Shown here one piece after another: positions 5,536 to 12,918 of a DNA stretch of 12,974 nucleotides; within the stretch, counting starts at the first letter, position 1, and each line of letters begins with the position of its first letter. Origin of the DNA: Paratractidigestivibacter sp963640745 (lineage in GTDB: Bacteria > Actinomycetota > Coriobacteriia > Coriobacteriales > Atopobiaceae); assembly GCA_963640745.1 (NCBI GenBank), contig CAVIBB010000055.1, forward strand, positions 1 through 12,974, in the 5' to 3' direction. Both the position numbers and the translations under genes were made by a program. The notes below the pieces were generated by a model that saw only the letters and a program-made list of their open reading frames with translations, was not told the origin of the DNA and did not search any database.

Positions 5536-8133
5536 CTAGACCTCCCTGTACTGCGCGTCTGCCAACTTAAGGTCCTCAAGGCCGTCCTTGTCGAGGAGCA
5601 CCTCTCGCGGCTTGGAGCCGTTCGCGGGCCCGACAACACCCTTGGCCTCGAGCATATCCATGATTCTACCTGCCCTAGCATACCCAACGGAAAGGGCGCG
5701 CTGAAGGCTGGAGGTGCTTCCGAGCTGAGAATCCACGACGATTCTGGCCGCCTCCCAGACGAGCGGGTCGTCGTCCTTGGGGGCATCCGGAGCCGCGACG
5801 GCACCGGGGGCGTTCGGCACGACGGCCGTGAGGATATCCTCGTGGTAGTCGGCGGTGACCTGCTCCTTGATGAACCTGACCGTTTCCTCGATCTCGGCGT
5901 CGGAGACCCAGCAGCCCTGGGCGCGGTTGGGCTTCTTGCCGCGGAGCTTGACGAGCATGTCGCCCTTGCCCAGGAGCTGCTCGGCGCCCTTCTGGTCAAG
6001 GATGATGCGCGAGTTGAGCGAGTTGTCGACCGAGAGCGCCACGCGGTTGTCGATGTTCGCGCGGATAAGGCCCGTGACGACGTCCGCCGAGGGTCGCTGC
6101 GTGGCGACGATGAGGTGGATGCCGGCAGCGCGGCCGAGCTGGGCGATACGCACGATGGAGCTCTCCACGTCCTTGCCGGCGACCATCATGAGGTCGGCGA
6201 GCTCGTCGATGACGATGACGAAGTACGGCATGTGCTTGGGCGGATTCTCCATGTCCGCGTACTTGTCGCCGTCGACGTTGCCGTTGAAGGTCTTGATGTC
6301 GCGCACCTTGTAGTGCTCGAACACCTTGAGGCGGCGCTCCATCTCGGTCACGCCCCACTGGAGGGCCGAGGCCGCCTGGCGCGGCTCGGTGACGACCGGC
6401 ACGTAGAGGTGCGGAAGGCCGGCGTAGCCGGTGAACTCGACGCGCTTAGGGTCGACCATGATGAGGCGGACCTGCTCGGGCGTGGCGCGCATGAGCATGC
6501 TCATGACGATGGCGTTGAGCAGGACGGACTTGCCCGAACCGGTGGTGCCGGCCACGAGAAGGTGCGGCAGCCCGGCCAGGTCGACGACGATGGGCTTGCC
6601 CTCGGAGTCGCGGCCGAAGGCGCACTCGAGCGGGCCGCCCTTGGCGTACGGGAGCACGTCGGAGAGGAAGACCGGCTGGGGCTTCTCGTTGGGTATCTCG
6701 ATGCCAACGAGAGAGGTGCCGGGAATCGGGGCAAAGATACGCACCGACTTGGCCGCGAGCGAAAGGGCGATGTCGTCCTCGAGGTTCACGATCTTGTTGA
6801 CGCGCTCGCCCTCGCCCATGGAGATCTTGAACGTGGTGACCGAGGGGCCGGCGATCCAGCCCTCGACGCGCGACGTGAGGCCGAACTCCTCGAGCGTGCC
6901 CTGCAGCTTCTGTGCGGTGCCGCTGAGCTCGGCGTCGTTGGCGTAGCTGCCCGAGAAGGAGGTGTTCTCCTTGAGGATGGAGAGGGGCGGGAGCTCATAG
7001 GACTCGTTGCCGTCCCCCGGTCGGCTGATCTTGGTCGGGCGCTCCATCACCACAGCGGCGGCATCAGACGACACGTCACCCTCCGGCGAGACGGGCTTCG
7101 CGGCGACGGTCTTGTCCGCGGCGGCGGCAAGAAAATCCGGAACCCCGGCCGAAGCGGGCTCGGCGGCATTATTGTCCTGTTCGGCTACGGCAGTCTCAGG
7201 GGCCTTGGCCTTGGCTCCACGCTTCGAAAGTTTCTTTGTGCGGGGGCTGAGCAGCGTCTCGGCGGCCTGCTCCACGTCCGAGAAGTCCTCGGCCTGGGCG
7301 AACTCCTCGGCAATCGAGCTCGTCGAGGACGGCGCCTTGCGGCCGGCCCCGCGCTTGAGGACGCTCGTCTTGCGGTCGCCGAGAAACGCCGTCTCACCTT
7401 CCCCGGTCTCGTCGAAGAGGGAAGGCTGTACAGGCTGCTGGGAAGCGCGCGCGGCGGCCTTGGCCTCGCGCTGGATAGCCGCCTGCTGGCGACTCTCGGC
7501 ACGCTCCGCGATACGCTCCTGGCGGCGCGCGGCGGCGTCCTCACGGGCATAGCTCACGCGCTCCGAGACGCGCGAGACCGCGTCGGAGATAGAGAAACCG
7601 CAGATGACGATGCCTGCGGCGATGACGCCGAGCAGCAAGACGTTTCCGACGACGACGCCGACGAGCTTGGCGAGCCACAGCGCGACGAAGCCGCCCACGT
7701 AACCGCCCGCCTCCTCGACGACGTCGGCGGAAAGCGCGAGCTCCGGCGCGTCGCCGACGCCGGGCTGGTTGAGCGAGAGCATGGCGAGCACGGCGAGGAC
7801 GATAAGCGCGAGGCCTGCCGCGACATGGCCGGAGAACGGACCGTCCTCCCCCATAAAGAGCGTCATGGAGAACAGAAAGACCGCGACGGGAAACAGGATC
7901 GCCCCCGTCCCGAAGGACACCTTAAGGGCATGTCCCACGGAGCTCGTCACCACGGCGCCCGAGGGCATGACCACGGAGACGAACATGGCGATGGCGAGCA
8001 CCGCGAGGACGATACCGAGGATGTCGCGCTCGACGTCGGTGAGGACCAGCGCGGGGGCTTTAGCCGCACCGGCTTTACCCCCGCGACCCTTCACCTGCTT
8101 CTTTGCTGCGTTTTTGCTGCGGTTGGAGGGCAT
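5536..8133 (-). CDS. ftsK: DNA translocase FtsK/SpoIIIE
   Basis: FtsK is a septum-anchored hexameric motor that pumps chromosomal DNA into daughter cells during division and aligns it for dimer resolution. The 865-residue product has a Lys-rich start, membrane helices at about 37-56, 74-94, 103-120 and 146-180 (four or five), an Ala/Glu/Ser-rich linker to about 380, then the motor. Walker A GTTGSGKS is at 529-536, Walker B VIVIDELADLMM at about 639-650, and the conserved RAAGIHLIVATQRPS at about 668-682. A winged-helix gamma domain that reads the polar DNA sequence motifs is at about 788-850 (SLQRALSVGYARAGRIMD). The length is normal for Gram-positive FtsK/SpoIIIE. The ATG at 8133 is 3 bp after the rnj stop and has GGAGG 8 bases upstream, inside the last codons of rnj, which suggests coupled translation. 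Confidence 0.97.
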   Translation of the reverse strand: MPSNRSKNAAKKQVKGRGGKAGAAKAPALVLTDVERDILGIVLAVLAIAMFVSVVMPSGAVVTSSVGHALKVSFGTGAILFPVAVFLFSMTLFMGEDGPFSGHVAAGLALIVLAVLAMLSLNQPGVGDAPELALSADVVEEAGGYVGGFVALWLAKLVGVVVGNVLLLGVIAAGIVICGFSISDAVSRVSERVSYAREDAAARRQERIAERAESRQQAAIQREAKAAARASQQPVQPSLFDETGEGETAFLGDRKTSVLKRGAGRKAPSSTSSIAEEFAQAEDFSDVEQAAETLLSPRTKKLSKRGAKAKAPETAVAEQDNNAAEPASAGVPDFLAAAADKTVAAKPVSPEGDVSSDAAAVVMERPTKISRPGDGNESYELPPLSILKENTSFSGSYANDAELSGTAQKLQGTLEEFGLTSRVEGWIAGPSVTTFKISMGEGERVNKIVNLEDDIALSLAAKSVRIFAPIPGTSLVGIEIPNEKPQPVFLSDVLPYAKGGPLECAFGRDSEGKPIVVDLAGLPHLLVAGTTGSGKSVLLNAIVMSMLMRATPEQVRLIMVDPKRVEFTGYAGLPHLYVPVVTEPRQAASALQWGVTEMERRLKVFEHYKVRDIKTFNGNVDGDKYADMENPPKHMPYFVIVIDELADLMMVAGKDVESSIVRIAQLGRAAGIHLIVATQRPSADVVTGLIRANIDNRVALSVDNSLNSRIILDQKGAEQLLGKGDMLVKLRGKKPNRAQGCWVSDAEIEETVRFIKEQVTADYHEDILTAVVPNAPGAVAAPDAPKDDDPLVWEAARIVVDSQLGSTSSLQRALSVGYARAGRIMDMLEAKGVVGPANGSKPREVLLDKDGLEDLKLADAQYREV

Positions 8134-8136
8134 GCA

Positions 8137-9801
8137 CTAAACCTCCAGCACGACCGGAATGACCATCGGGCGCGAGTGGGTCTTGTTCCAAAGGAGATTG
8201 GAGATCTGGTTGCGGACGTTGCGGCGCACGGCGTCGATGTTGACGCCCTCGGCATTCGTGAGCTTCTCGACCTGCTGACGGACGAGGGCCTGGGCCTCCT
8301 CGACGATCCTCGGGTCGCTCGCGAACGAGACGCCGCGCGCGTTGACCTCGATGGCCTTAACGGTGCCCTTACGGCCGGTGAGGGCGATGGTGCAGGTGAC
8401 GACACCCTCGTCCGCGAGCTTCTGGCGGTCGCGGATGACGACGGGGTCGGCCTCGGTCACGGTGCCGCCGTCGACATAGACCACGCCCGACTCGACCGCG
8501 CGGCCGCGGCGGACCCGGTGGTTGACGAGCTCGAGGGAGTCGCCGTTGTCGAGGATGAAGACGTTCTTCTCGCTCATGCCCAGGTCAAGGGCGAGCTGCG
8601 CGTGGGCGCGAAGGTGCTGCGCCTCGCCGTGGACCGGCATGAAGTAGCGCGGCTTCGCCATGGCGAGCATGAGCTTAAGCTCCTCCTGCGAGGCGTGGCC
8701 GGAGACGTGGACAAGCGTCTTGCTCTTGTCGTAGATGGCGCAGCCGATCTTCGAGAGCGAGTTGATGATGTTCTGGACGCTCTTCTCGTTGCCCGGGACG
8801 GGGGTCGCCGAGATGATCACCGTGTCCGAAGCGTTGATGGAGAGGGACTTGTGCTCGCCGTTGGCCATGCGGGCAAGGGCGGAAAGCGGCTCGCCCTGGC
8901 TACCAGTGCACAGAACGACGACCTTGTCAGTGTCGAGCTTGTCGATGTCGAAGGCGTCGAGGATGTCGTCCTCGGCGATTTTAAGGTACCCGAGCTGGCG
9001 CGCGACCTTGGTGTTGGTCACCATGGAGCGGCCCGTCACGACGACCTTGCGGCCAACCGCGGTGGCGGCGTCGCAGACCTGCTGGAGACGGTGGATCTGG
9101 GAAGAGAAGCTGGCCACGAAGACGCGGCCGGGGGCGTTCTTGATGATGTGGCGCAGGTTCGGGCCGACCGCGGCCTCCGACGGAGTGTAGCCGGGGCGGG
9201 TGGCGTTGGTGGAGTCGGAGAGCAGCAGGTCGACGCCGTTGCCGCCGAACTTGTTGATAGCCTGGTAGTTGGGCCTCACGCCGTCGATGGGCGTGTTGTC
9301 GAGCTTGAAGTCGCCCGTGTGCATGACCGTGCCGGCAGGCGTCTGCATAAAGACGCCGAGCGCGCCCGGGATCGAGTGCGTCATGGAGAAGAACGTGAGG
9401 TTGATGAGGCCGAGGTTGACGTTCGACCCGTCCTGGACCTCGCGGAACTTCGGGCTTTTGATCTTGTGCTCGGCGAGCTTGCCCTCGATGAAGCCCAGGG
9501 TGAGCTTGCTGGAGTAGATGGGGACCTTCTTGGTGAGGTCCATGAGCAGGTACGGCAGGGCGCCGGTGTGGTCCTCGTGGCCGTGGGTGATCACGATGCC
9601 GCGGAGCTTGTGCTCGTTCTCGAGGACATAGGTGTAATCCGGCAGGATAAGGTCGATGCCGGGCATGTTGTCGTCGGGGAACATAAGGCCGGCATCAATC
9701 AAGACCATGTCGTCCCCGTACTCGAAGGCGGTCATGTTCTTGCCGATGCCGTCAAGGCCACCCAGCGGGATGATCTTGAGAGCGATATCTTTCTTGGGCA
9801 T
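8137..9801 (-). CDS. rnj: Ribonuclease J
   Basis: RNase J is a metallo-beta-lactamase/beta-CASP nuclease with 5'-to-3' exonuclease and endonuclease activity, central to mRNA decay and rRNA processing in Gram-positive bacteria. The 554-residue product is full length. It begins IPLGGLDGIGKNM. The zinc-binding HGHEDH is at 73-78, further ligand motifs are THSIPG at 141-146 and HTGDFK at 161-166, and the beta-CASP motifs include SGHASQEEL at 367-375 and MPVHGE at 388-393. A C-terminal domain of about 100 residues follows. The start is ATG at 9801. An in-frame ATG at 9957 would add 52 residues of unconserved sequence. The ribosome binding site is ordinary to weak (GAAAGGA about 12 bases upstream). 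It is the only RNase J in view, so rnjA/rnjB cannot be assigned. Together with pnp next door it makes this a hub for RNA turnover. Confidence 0.97.
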   Translation of the reverse strand: MPKKDIALKIIPLGGLDGIGKNMTAFEYGDDMVLIDAGLMFPDDNMPGIDLILPDYTYVLENEHKLRGIVITHGHEDHTGALPYLLMDLTKKVPIYSSKLTLGFIEGKLAEHKIKSPKFREVQDGSNVNLGLINLTFFSMTHSIPGALGVFMQTPAGTVMHTGDFKLDNTPIDGVRPNYQAINKFGGNGVDLLLSDSTNATRPGYTPSEAAVGPNLRHIIKNAPGRVFVASFSSQIHRLQQVCDAATAVGRKVVVTGRSMVTNTKVARQLGYLKIAEDDILDAFDIDKLDTDKVVVLCTGSQGEPLSALARMANGEHKSLSINASDTVIISATPVPGNEKSVQNIINSLSKIGCAIYDKSKTLVHVSGHASQEELKLMLAMAKPRYFMPVHGEAQHLRAHAQLALDLGMSEKNVFILDNGDSLELVNHRVRRGRAVESGVVYVDGGTVTEADPVVIRDRQKLADEGVVTCTIALTGRKGTVKAIEVNARGVSFASDPRIVEEAQALVRQQVEKLTNAEGVNIDAVRRNVRNQISNLLWNKTHSRPMVIPVVLEV

Positions 9802-9825
9802 TCCTGAAACAAATCCTTTCGTCGT

Positions 9826-9887
9826 GGCCCCGTACGTCGCGGGCCTGTTTTTCTTGCTATGAAACGGCTGCGGGATACCGCCAGCCG
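9826..9887 (-). promoter_or_regulatory. Two hairpins in the rnj leader
   Basis: In the 219-bp gap between pnp and rnj, minus-strand RNA can form a hairpin at 9887-9865: CGGCTG, a bulged G, CGG, a TATC loop, then CCGCAGCCG (nine base pairs), followed by TTTC. A second has a GGCCC/GGGCC stem at 9845-9826 just before the start region. The first could act as an attenuator or as an RNase landing site for autocontrol. This is inferred from pairing alone. I could not assign a confident promoter in this gap; a TACAAT at 9939-9934 lacks a good -35 box. Confidence 0.4.
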
Positions 9888-9962
9888 AACAATCTGAACC
9901 GTGCGCCGAATGCGCAGACTGCTTCATTGTAACCAAGAATCGAAGTTGCTCCCCCACTTACA

Positions 9963-9993
9963 TAAAAAGAGGCCCCGACTGAACGGGGCCTCT
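9963..9993 (-). terminator. Intrinsic terminator of pnp
   Basis: A perfect 9-bp GC-rich stem (AGAGGCCCC/GGGGCCTCT) with an 8-base loop is followed on the minus strand by TTTTTATG. It lies 27 bases past the pnp stop codon. This is a classic Rho-independent terminator and separates pnp from the rnj array. Confidence 0.93.
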
Positions 9994-10020
9994 CGGCAAA
10001 AAGCTTATGGCGCGCAGCGA

Positions 10021-12249
10021 CTAGGCGTCGTGGTGGCGGCGCGGCTGGCGCTTCTCGCCGCCGTTGTCGCCGGGGCGACGACGGGGACGGCGCTCGCCGT
10101 CGGCGTGGCGACGGCCGTGGCCCTCGCCCTCGGAGGACTTGCCGGAGCCGGCCGGAGCCTCGGGCTTGTCGATGCGGTCGAGGCTGATCTTGCCCTTCTC
10201 GTCGACCTCGAGGACGCGGACCTTGACCTCGTCGCCGATGTTGAGGACATCCTCGACCTTGTCGACGCGGCCCTGGGCGACGCGGGAGATGTGCAGCAGG
10301 CCGTCCTTGCCGGGCAGGAGCTCGACGAAGGCGCCGAAGGGCTGGATGCCCACGACGCGGCCGGTGTACTCCTCGCCGACCTCGGGAACCTTGACGATGG
10401 CCTTGATGCGCTCGGCCGCGGCGTCGCCTGCGCCGTTCGTGCCGGCGATGAAGACGGTGCCGTCCTCCTGGATGTCGATGGTGGCGCCGGTGTCCTCCTG
10501 GATACCGCGGATGACCTTGCCGCCGGAGCCGATGACCTCACGGATCTTGTCGGTCGGGATCTGGAGGCTGATGATCTGCGGCGCACACTCCTTGGTGGCC
10601 TCGCGCGGCGCGGGGATCTGCTCGAGCATGGCGTCGAGGATGAACATGCGGCCCTCGTGCGCCTGCATAAGGGCGGAGCGCAGAATCTCGGGGGTGAGGC
10701 CGGTGGCCTTGTTGTCCATCTGCATGGCGGTGATGCCCTTGGTGGTGCCCGTCACCTTGAAGTCCATGTCGCCGAGGAAGTCCTCGAGGCCCTGGATGTC
10801 GGTGAGGACGACGGTCTTGCCGTTCTCCTGGATGAGGCCCATGGCCACACCGGAAACCGGGCGCTTGAGCGGCACGCCGGCGTCCATGAGGGCGAGCGTG
10901 GAGCCGCAGGTGGAGCCCATAGACGAGGAGCCGTTGGACTCCATGACCTCGGAGACCACGCGGATGGTGTAGGGGAACTCCTCCTCAGAGGGGATCACGG
11001 GGAGAAGGGCGCGCTCGGCGAGGTTGCCGTGGCCGATCTCGCGGCGCTTCGGGGAGCCCATGCGGCCGGTCTCGCCGGTGCAGTACGGCGGGAAGTTGTA
11101 GTGGTGGATGTAGCGCTTGCCGTCGACCGGCTCGATGGTGTCGAGGCGCTGCCACTCGTTGAGCATGCCCAGGGTGCAGACGGAGAGCACCTGGGTCTGG
11201 CCGCGCTGGAAGAGGCCGGAGCCGTGAACGCGGGGCAGGTAATCGGGCTTGATCATGAGCGGGCGCACCTCGTCGGCGGCACGGCCGTCGACGCGCTCGC
11301 CGGTCTCGACGACCATGAGGCGCATGGCGTGCTTCTCGAGGGCCTTGAGCTCAACGGGGATCTCGCGGCCGTACTTGGCCTGCTCCTCCTCGGAGAACTC
11401 GGCCTTGATAGAGGCCTTGAGGGCCTCGACCTTGGCGATGCGGGAGAGCTTGTCGGCGTCCTTGAGGGCGGCGTCCATCTCGTCGAAGTGGGCGAAGACG
11501 CGCTCGTGGACCTCGGGGGTCGGCTCGTCGAGGATGTACTCACGCTGCTGGATCGCTCCGTTGACCTCCTCGACCTTGGCGAAGAACTTCTTCTGCTCCT
11601 CGCAGAAGGCGGCGATGGCCTCCTGGCCGAAGGCCATGGCGGCGAGCATGTCCTCCTCGGAGATCTCCTCGGCGCCCGCCTCGAGCATCGAGATGAAGTC
11701 CGCGGAGCCGCCGAGCTCGAGGTCGAGGTCGGAGTTGTCGCGCTCCTCATAGGTCGGGTTCACGATGAACTCGTGGGTGTCGCGGTCGCGGCCGATGCGC
11801 ACGCACGCAAGCGGGCCCTCGAAGGGCACACCGCCGACGGTGAGGGCCGCGGAGGCCGCCATGATGCAGATGGTGTCGACGGGGTTGACCTGATCGGCCA
11901 CGAGCGTGGTGGCGACGACCTGCACCTCGTTGCGGAAACCGGCCGGGAAGGACGGGCGCAGCGGGCGGTCGATCATGCGGGCGGTGAGGGTGGCCTTCTC
12001 GGACGGGCGCGCCTCGCGCTTGAGGTAGCCGCCGGGGATGCGGCCCACCGCGTACATCTTCTCGATGAAGTCGACCGTCAGCGGGAAGAAGTCGTAGTCC
12101 TTGCGCTCCTTCGAGACCACGGCGGTAAGAAGCACGGTGGACTCGCCGCTCTTCACGAGGCAGGCCCCGGTGGCCTGCTTGGCGAGCTCGCCGGTCTCGA
12201 GGGCGTAGTGCTTGCCGTAGAGGTCGAACTCATGGGTGACTTTAGCCAT
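10021..12249 (-). CDS. pnp: Polyribonucleotide nucleotidyltransferase (PNPase)
   Basis: PNPase degrades RNA from the 3' end by phosphorolysis and can also add tails. It works as a ring-shaped trimer. The 742-residue product has the full domain order: first RNase PH domain (about 1-230), helical domain (about 240-315), catalytic second RNase PH domain (about 320-545) with phosphate-site motif RREIGHGNLAERAL at about 402-415, SNGSSSMGS at 438-446 and the acidic DFLGDMD at 490-496, then a KH domain (about 562-605, GSGG loop at 574-577) and an S1 domain (about 624-692, GDEVKVRVLEVD). A basic tail of about 47 residues, rich in Arg, Gly, Lys and His, follows S1. The ATG at 12249 has AAGGGAAA upstream. 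A longer reading to 12348 would run through the leader hairpins and has no conserved sequence. It follows rpsO, the usual arrangement. Confidence 0.98.
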   Translation of the reverse strand: MAKVTHEFDLYGKHYALETGELAKQATGACLVKSGESTVLLTAVVSKERKDYDFFPLTVDFIEKMYAVGRIPGGYLKREARPSEKATLTARMIDRPLRPSFPAGFRNEVQVVATTLVADQVNPVDTICIMAASAALTVGGVPFEGPLACVRIGRDRDTHEFIVNPTYEERDNSDLDLELGGSADFISMLEAGAEEISEEDMLAAMAFGQEAIAAFCEEQKKFFAKVEEVNGAIQQREYILDEPTPEVHERVFAHFDEMDAALKDADKLSRIAKVEALKASIKAEFSEEEQAKYGREIPVELKALEKHAMRLMVVETGERVDGRAADEVRPLMIKPDYLPRVHGSGLFQRGQTQVLSVCTLGMLNEWQRLDTIEPVDGKRYIHHYNFPPYCTGETGRMGSPKRREIGHGNLAERALLPVIPSEEEFPYTIRVVSEVMESNGSSSMGSTCGSTLALMDAGVPLKRPVSGVAMGLIQENGKTVVLTDIQGLEDFLGDMDFKVTGTTKGITAMQMDNKATGLTPEILRSALMQAHEGRMFILDAMLEQIPAPREATKECAPQIISLQIPTDKIREVIGSGGKVIRGIQEDTGATIDIQEDGTVFIAGTNGAGDAAAERIKAIVKVPEVGEEYTGRVVGIQPFGAFVELLPGKDGLLHISRVAQGRVDKVEDVLNIGDEVKVRVLEVDEKGKISLDRIDKPEAPAGSGKSSEGEGHGRRHADGERRPRRRPGDNGGEKRQPRRHHDA

Positions 12250-12266
12250 TATCTTTTCCCTTATCT

Positions 12267-12335
12267 CCGCCTGCCACATCGCAGGCGGGCCATCTTGCGG
12301 GGCGAATCCCCGCGGTGAATCCCGGGCTTTTCCCG
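12267..12335 (-). promoter_or_regulatory. Hairpin-rich leader of pnp
   Basis: Three tandem hairpins are possible in minus-strand RNA between the rpsO terminator and the pnp start. The first is a 4-bp CGGG/CCCG stem at 12335-12323. The second is a 6-bp GCGGGG/CCCCGC stem with a 5-base loop at 12313-12297. The third is an 8-bp CCGCCTGC/GCAGGCGG stem with a 6-base loop at 12288-12267, ending 5 bases before the AAGGGAAA ribosome binding site. PNPase autocontrol through a double-stranded leader cut by RNase III is established in E. coli, so a similar role is plausible. No clear promoter was found here. Confidence 0.5.
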
Positions 12336-12368
12336 AGAAACACAACAAGGGGCACCCGCAGGTGCCCC
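12336..12368 (-). terminator. Terminator of rpsO
   Basis: A perfect 8-bp stem GGGGCACC/GGTGCCCC (12349-12356 with 12361-12368) has a 4-base loop and is followed on the minus strand by the T-rich TTGTTGTGTTTCT. It starts 22 bases after the rpsO stop. The T-run is broken by G, so some readthrough into pnp is likely, which would fit the lack of a clear pnp promoter. Confidence 0.75.
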
Positions 12369-12390
12369 CGTGTTTGAGAAACTGTGCGAC

Positions 12391-12666
12391 TTACTGGATG
12401 TTGTCGCGGATGCCGAGGCTCTTGATGAGGCTACGGTAGTTCTCGATGTCGTTCTTCTTGATGTAAGAGAGGAGACGACGACGCTTACCGACGAGCATGA
12501 GGAGGCCACGACGGGTGTGGAAGTCCTTCTTGTGGGACTTCATGTGCTCGGTGAGCTCCTTGATACGGGCGGTGAGGATGGCGACCTGGACCTCGGCGGA
12601 ACCGGTGTCCTGCTCGTTCTTGCCGTACTGCTTGACGAGCTCGGCCTTCTGCTCCTTGGTGATCAT
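12391..12666 (-). CDS. rpsO: 30S ribosomal protein S15
   Basis: S15 binds early to the central domain of 16S rRNA at a three-way junction and helps assemble the small subunit. The 91-residue product is the normal length (about 89) and carries the family pattern throughout: GSAEVQVAILTARIKELTEHMKSH near 26-49, then HTRRGLLMLVGKRRRLLSYI near 50-69. The start is the ATG at 12666. The GTG at 12678, which would add four residues, lies inside the Shine-Dalgarno sequence AAAGGTGG (12675-12682), so it is very unlikely to be used. It is followed by a terminator and then pnp, the conserved rpsO-pnp pair. Confidence 0.98.
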   Translation of the reverse strand: MITKEQKAELVKQYGKNEQDTGSAEVQVAILTARIKELTEHMKSHKKDFHTRRGLLMLVGKRRRLLSYIKKNDIENYRSLIKSLGIRDNIQ

Positions 12667-12693
12667 ACTTAGATCCACCTTTCATTGAATTCG

Positions 12694-12741
12694 CCTCTGA
12701 CCGGGTTCGCCGCCGGTGGTGACGAGCGACCAGGTGAGAGG
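12694..12741 (-). promoter_or_regulatory. Possible S15-responsive three-way junction in the rpsO leader
   Basis: Minus-strand RNA can fold as follows. P1 is CCUCU (12741-12737) with AGAGG (12698-12694). P2 is UGGU (12732-12729) with ACCA (12720-12717). P3 is CCGG (12716-12713) with CCGG (12704-12701). P2 and P3 abut, as in a three-way junction. The unpaired CACC at 12736-12733 can also pair with GGUG of the rpsO Shine-Dalgarno sequence, giving a pseudoknot that would hide it. S15 represses its own mRNA through such structures in several bacteria. The fold was worked out by eye, and P2 and P3 are short. Confidence 0.45.
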
Positions 12742-12759
12742 TACCAACAAACCTTACGT

Positions 12760-12788
12760 AGGTTACCACACTTCCGGGCACGTTCACG
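12760..12788 (-). promoter_or_regulatory. Candidate promoter of rpsO
   Basis: On the minus strand TGGTAACCT gives an extended -10 box (TAACCT at 12765-12760). A weak -35 match, GTGAAC, lies at 12788-12783 after a 17-base spacer. A short inverted repeat AACC-N7-GGTT (12750-12764) overlaps the -10. The match is modest and no better candidate was seen upstream of rpsO. Confidence 0.35.
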
Positions 12789-12807
12789 TTAGGGACACAA
12801 CCAACCT

Positions 12808-12918
12808 AAGCTGTGGGCTGGCTGCGGCCTCTCTCCTCACAGGCTCAGCGCTCGCTCCGCTCGCTCGCTGGCGCGAAATCGCCCGTCGAGGAGAGAGGCC
12901 GCAGCCAGCCCACAGCTT
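12808..12918. repeat. 31-bp perfect inverted repeat with a 49-base loop
   Basis: The arms at 12808-12838 (AAGCTGTGGGCTGGCTGCGG...) and 12888-12918 are exact reverse complements over 31 bases. The loop holds five copies of CGCT, interrupted by one C (12849-12869). Neither strand has a T-run after the stem, so it is not a standard intrinsic terminator, though it lies where a terminator of the gene beyond the window would be expected. No target-site duplication was seen flanking it. The remaining bases to 12974 have open frames on both strands, but none I recognise. The whole 12667-12974 stretch has no confident gene. Confidence 0.9.

Noticed and set aside
5161..9807. Plus-strand open frame of 1548 codons opposite rodZ, ftsK and rnj
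   Set aside because: It is antisense to three clearly conserved genes. In GC-rich DNA, sense codons TTA, CTA and TCA are rare, so the opposite frame stays open. The translation is a low-complexity Leu/Val/Asp/Gly/Arg-rich sequence with no recognisable domain.
9826..9855. Plus-strand GGCCC/GGGCC hairpin followed by TGTTTTT
   Set aside because: It resembles an intrinsic terminator on the plus strand, but no plus-strand gene exists to be terminated. It is more likely part of the rnj leader.
9901..12318. Plus-strand open frame of 805 codons opposite pnp
   Set aside because: It is a shadow of pnp for the same reason, with composition dominated by Asp, Leu, Gly, Ala and Val and no motif.
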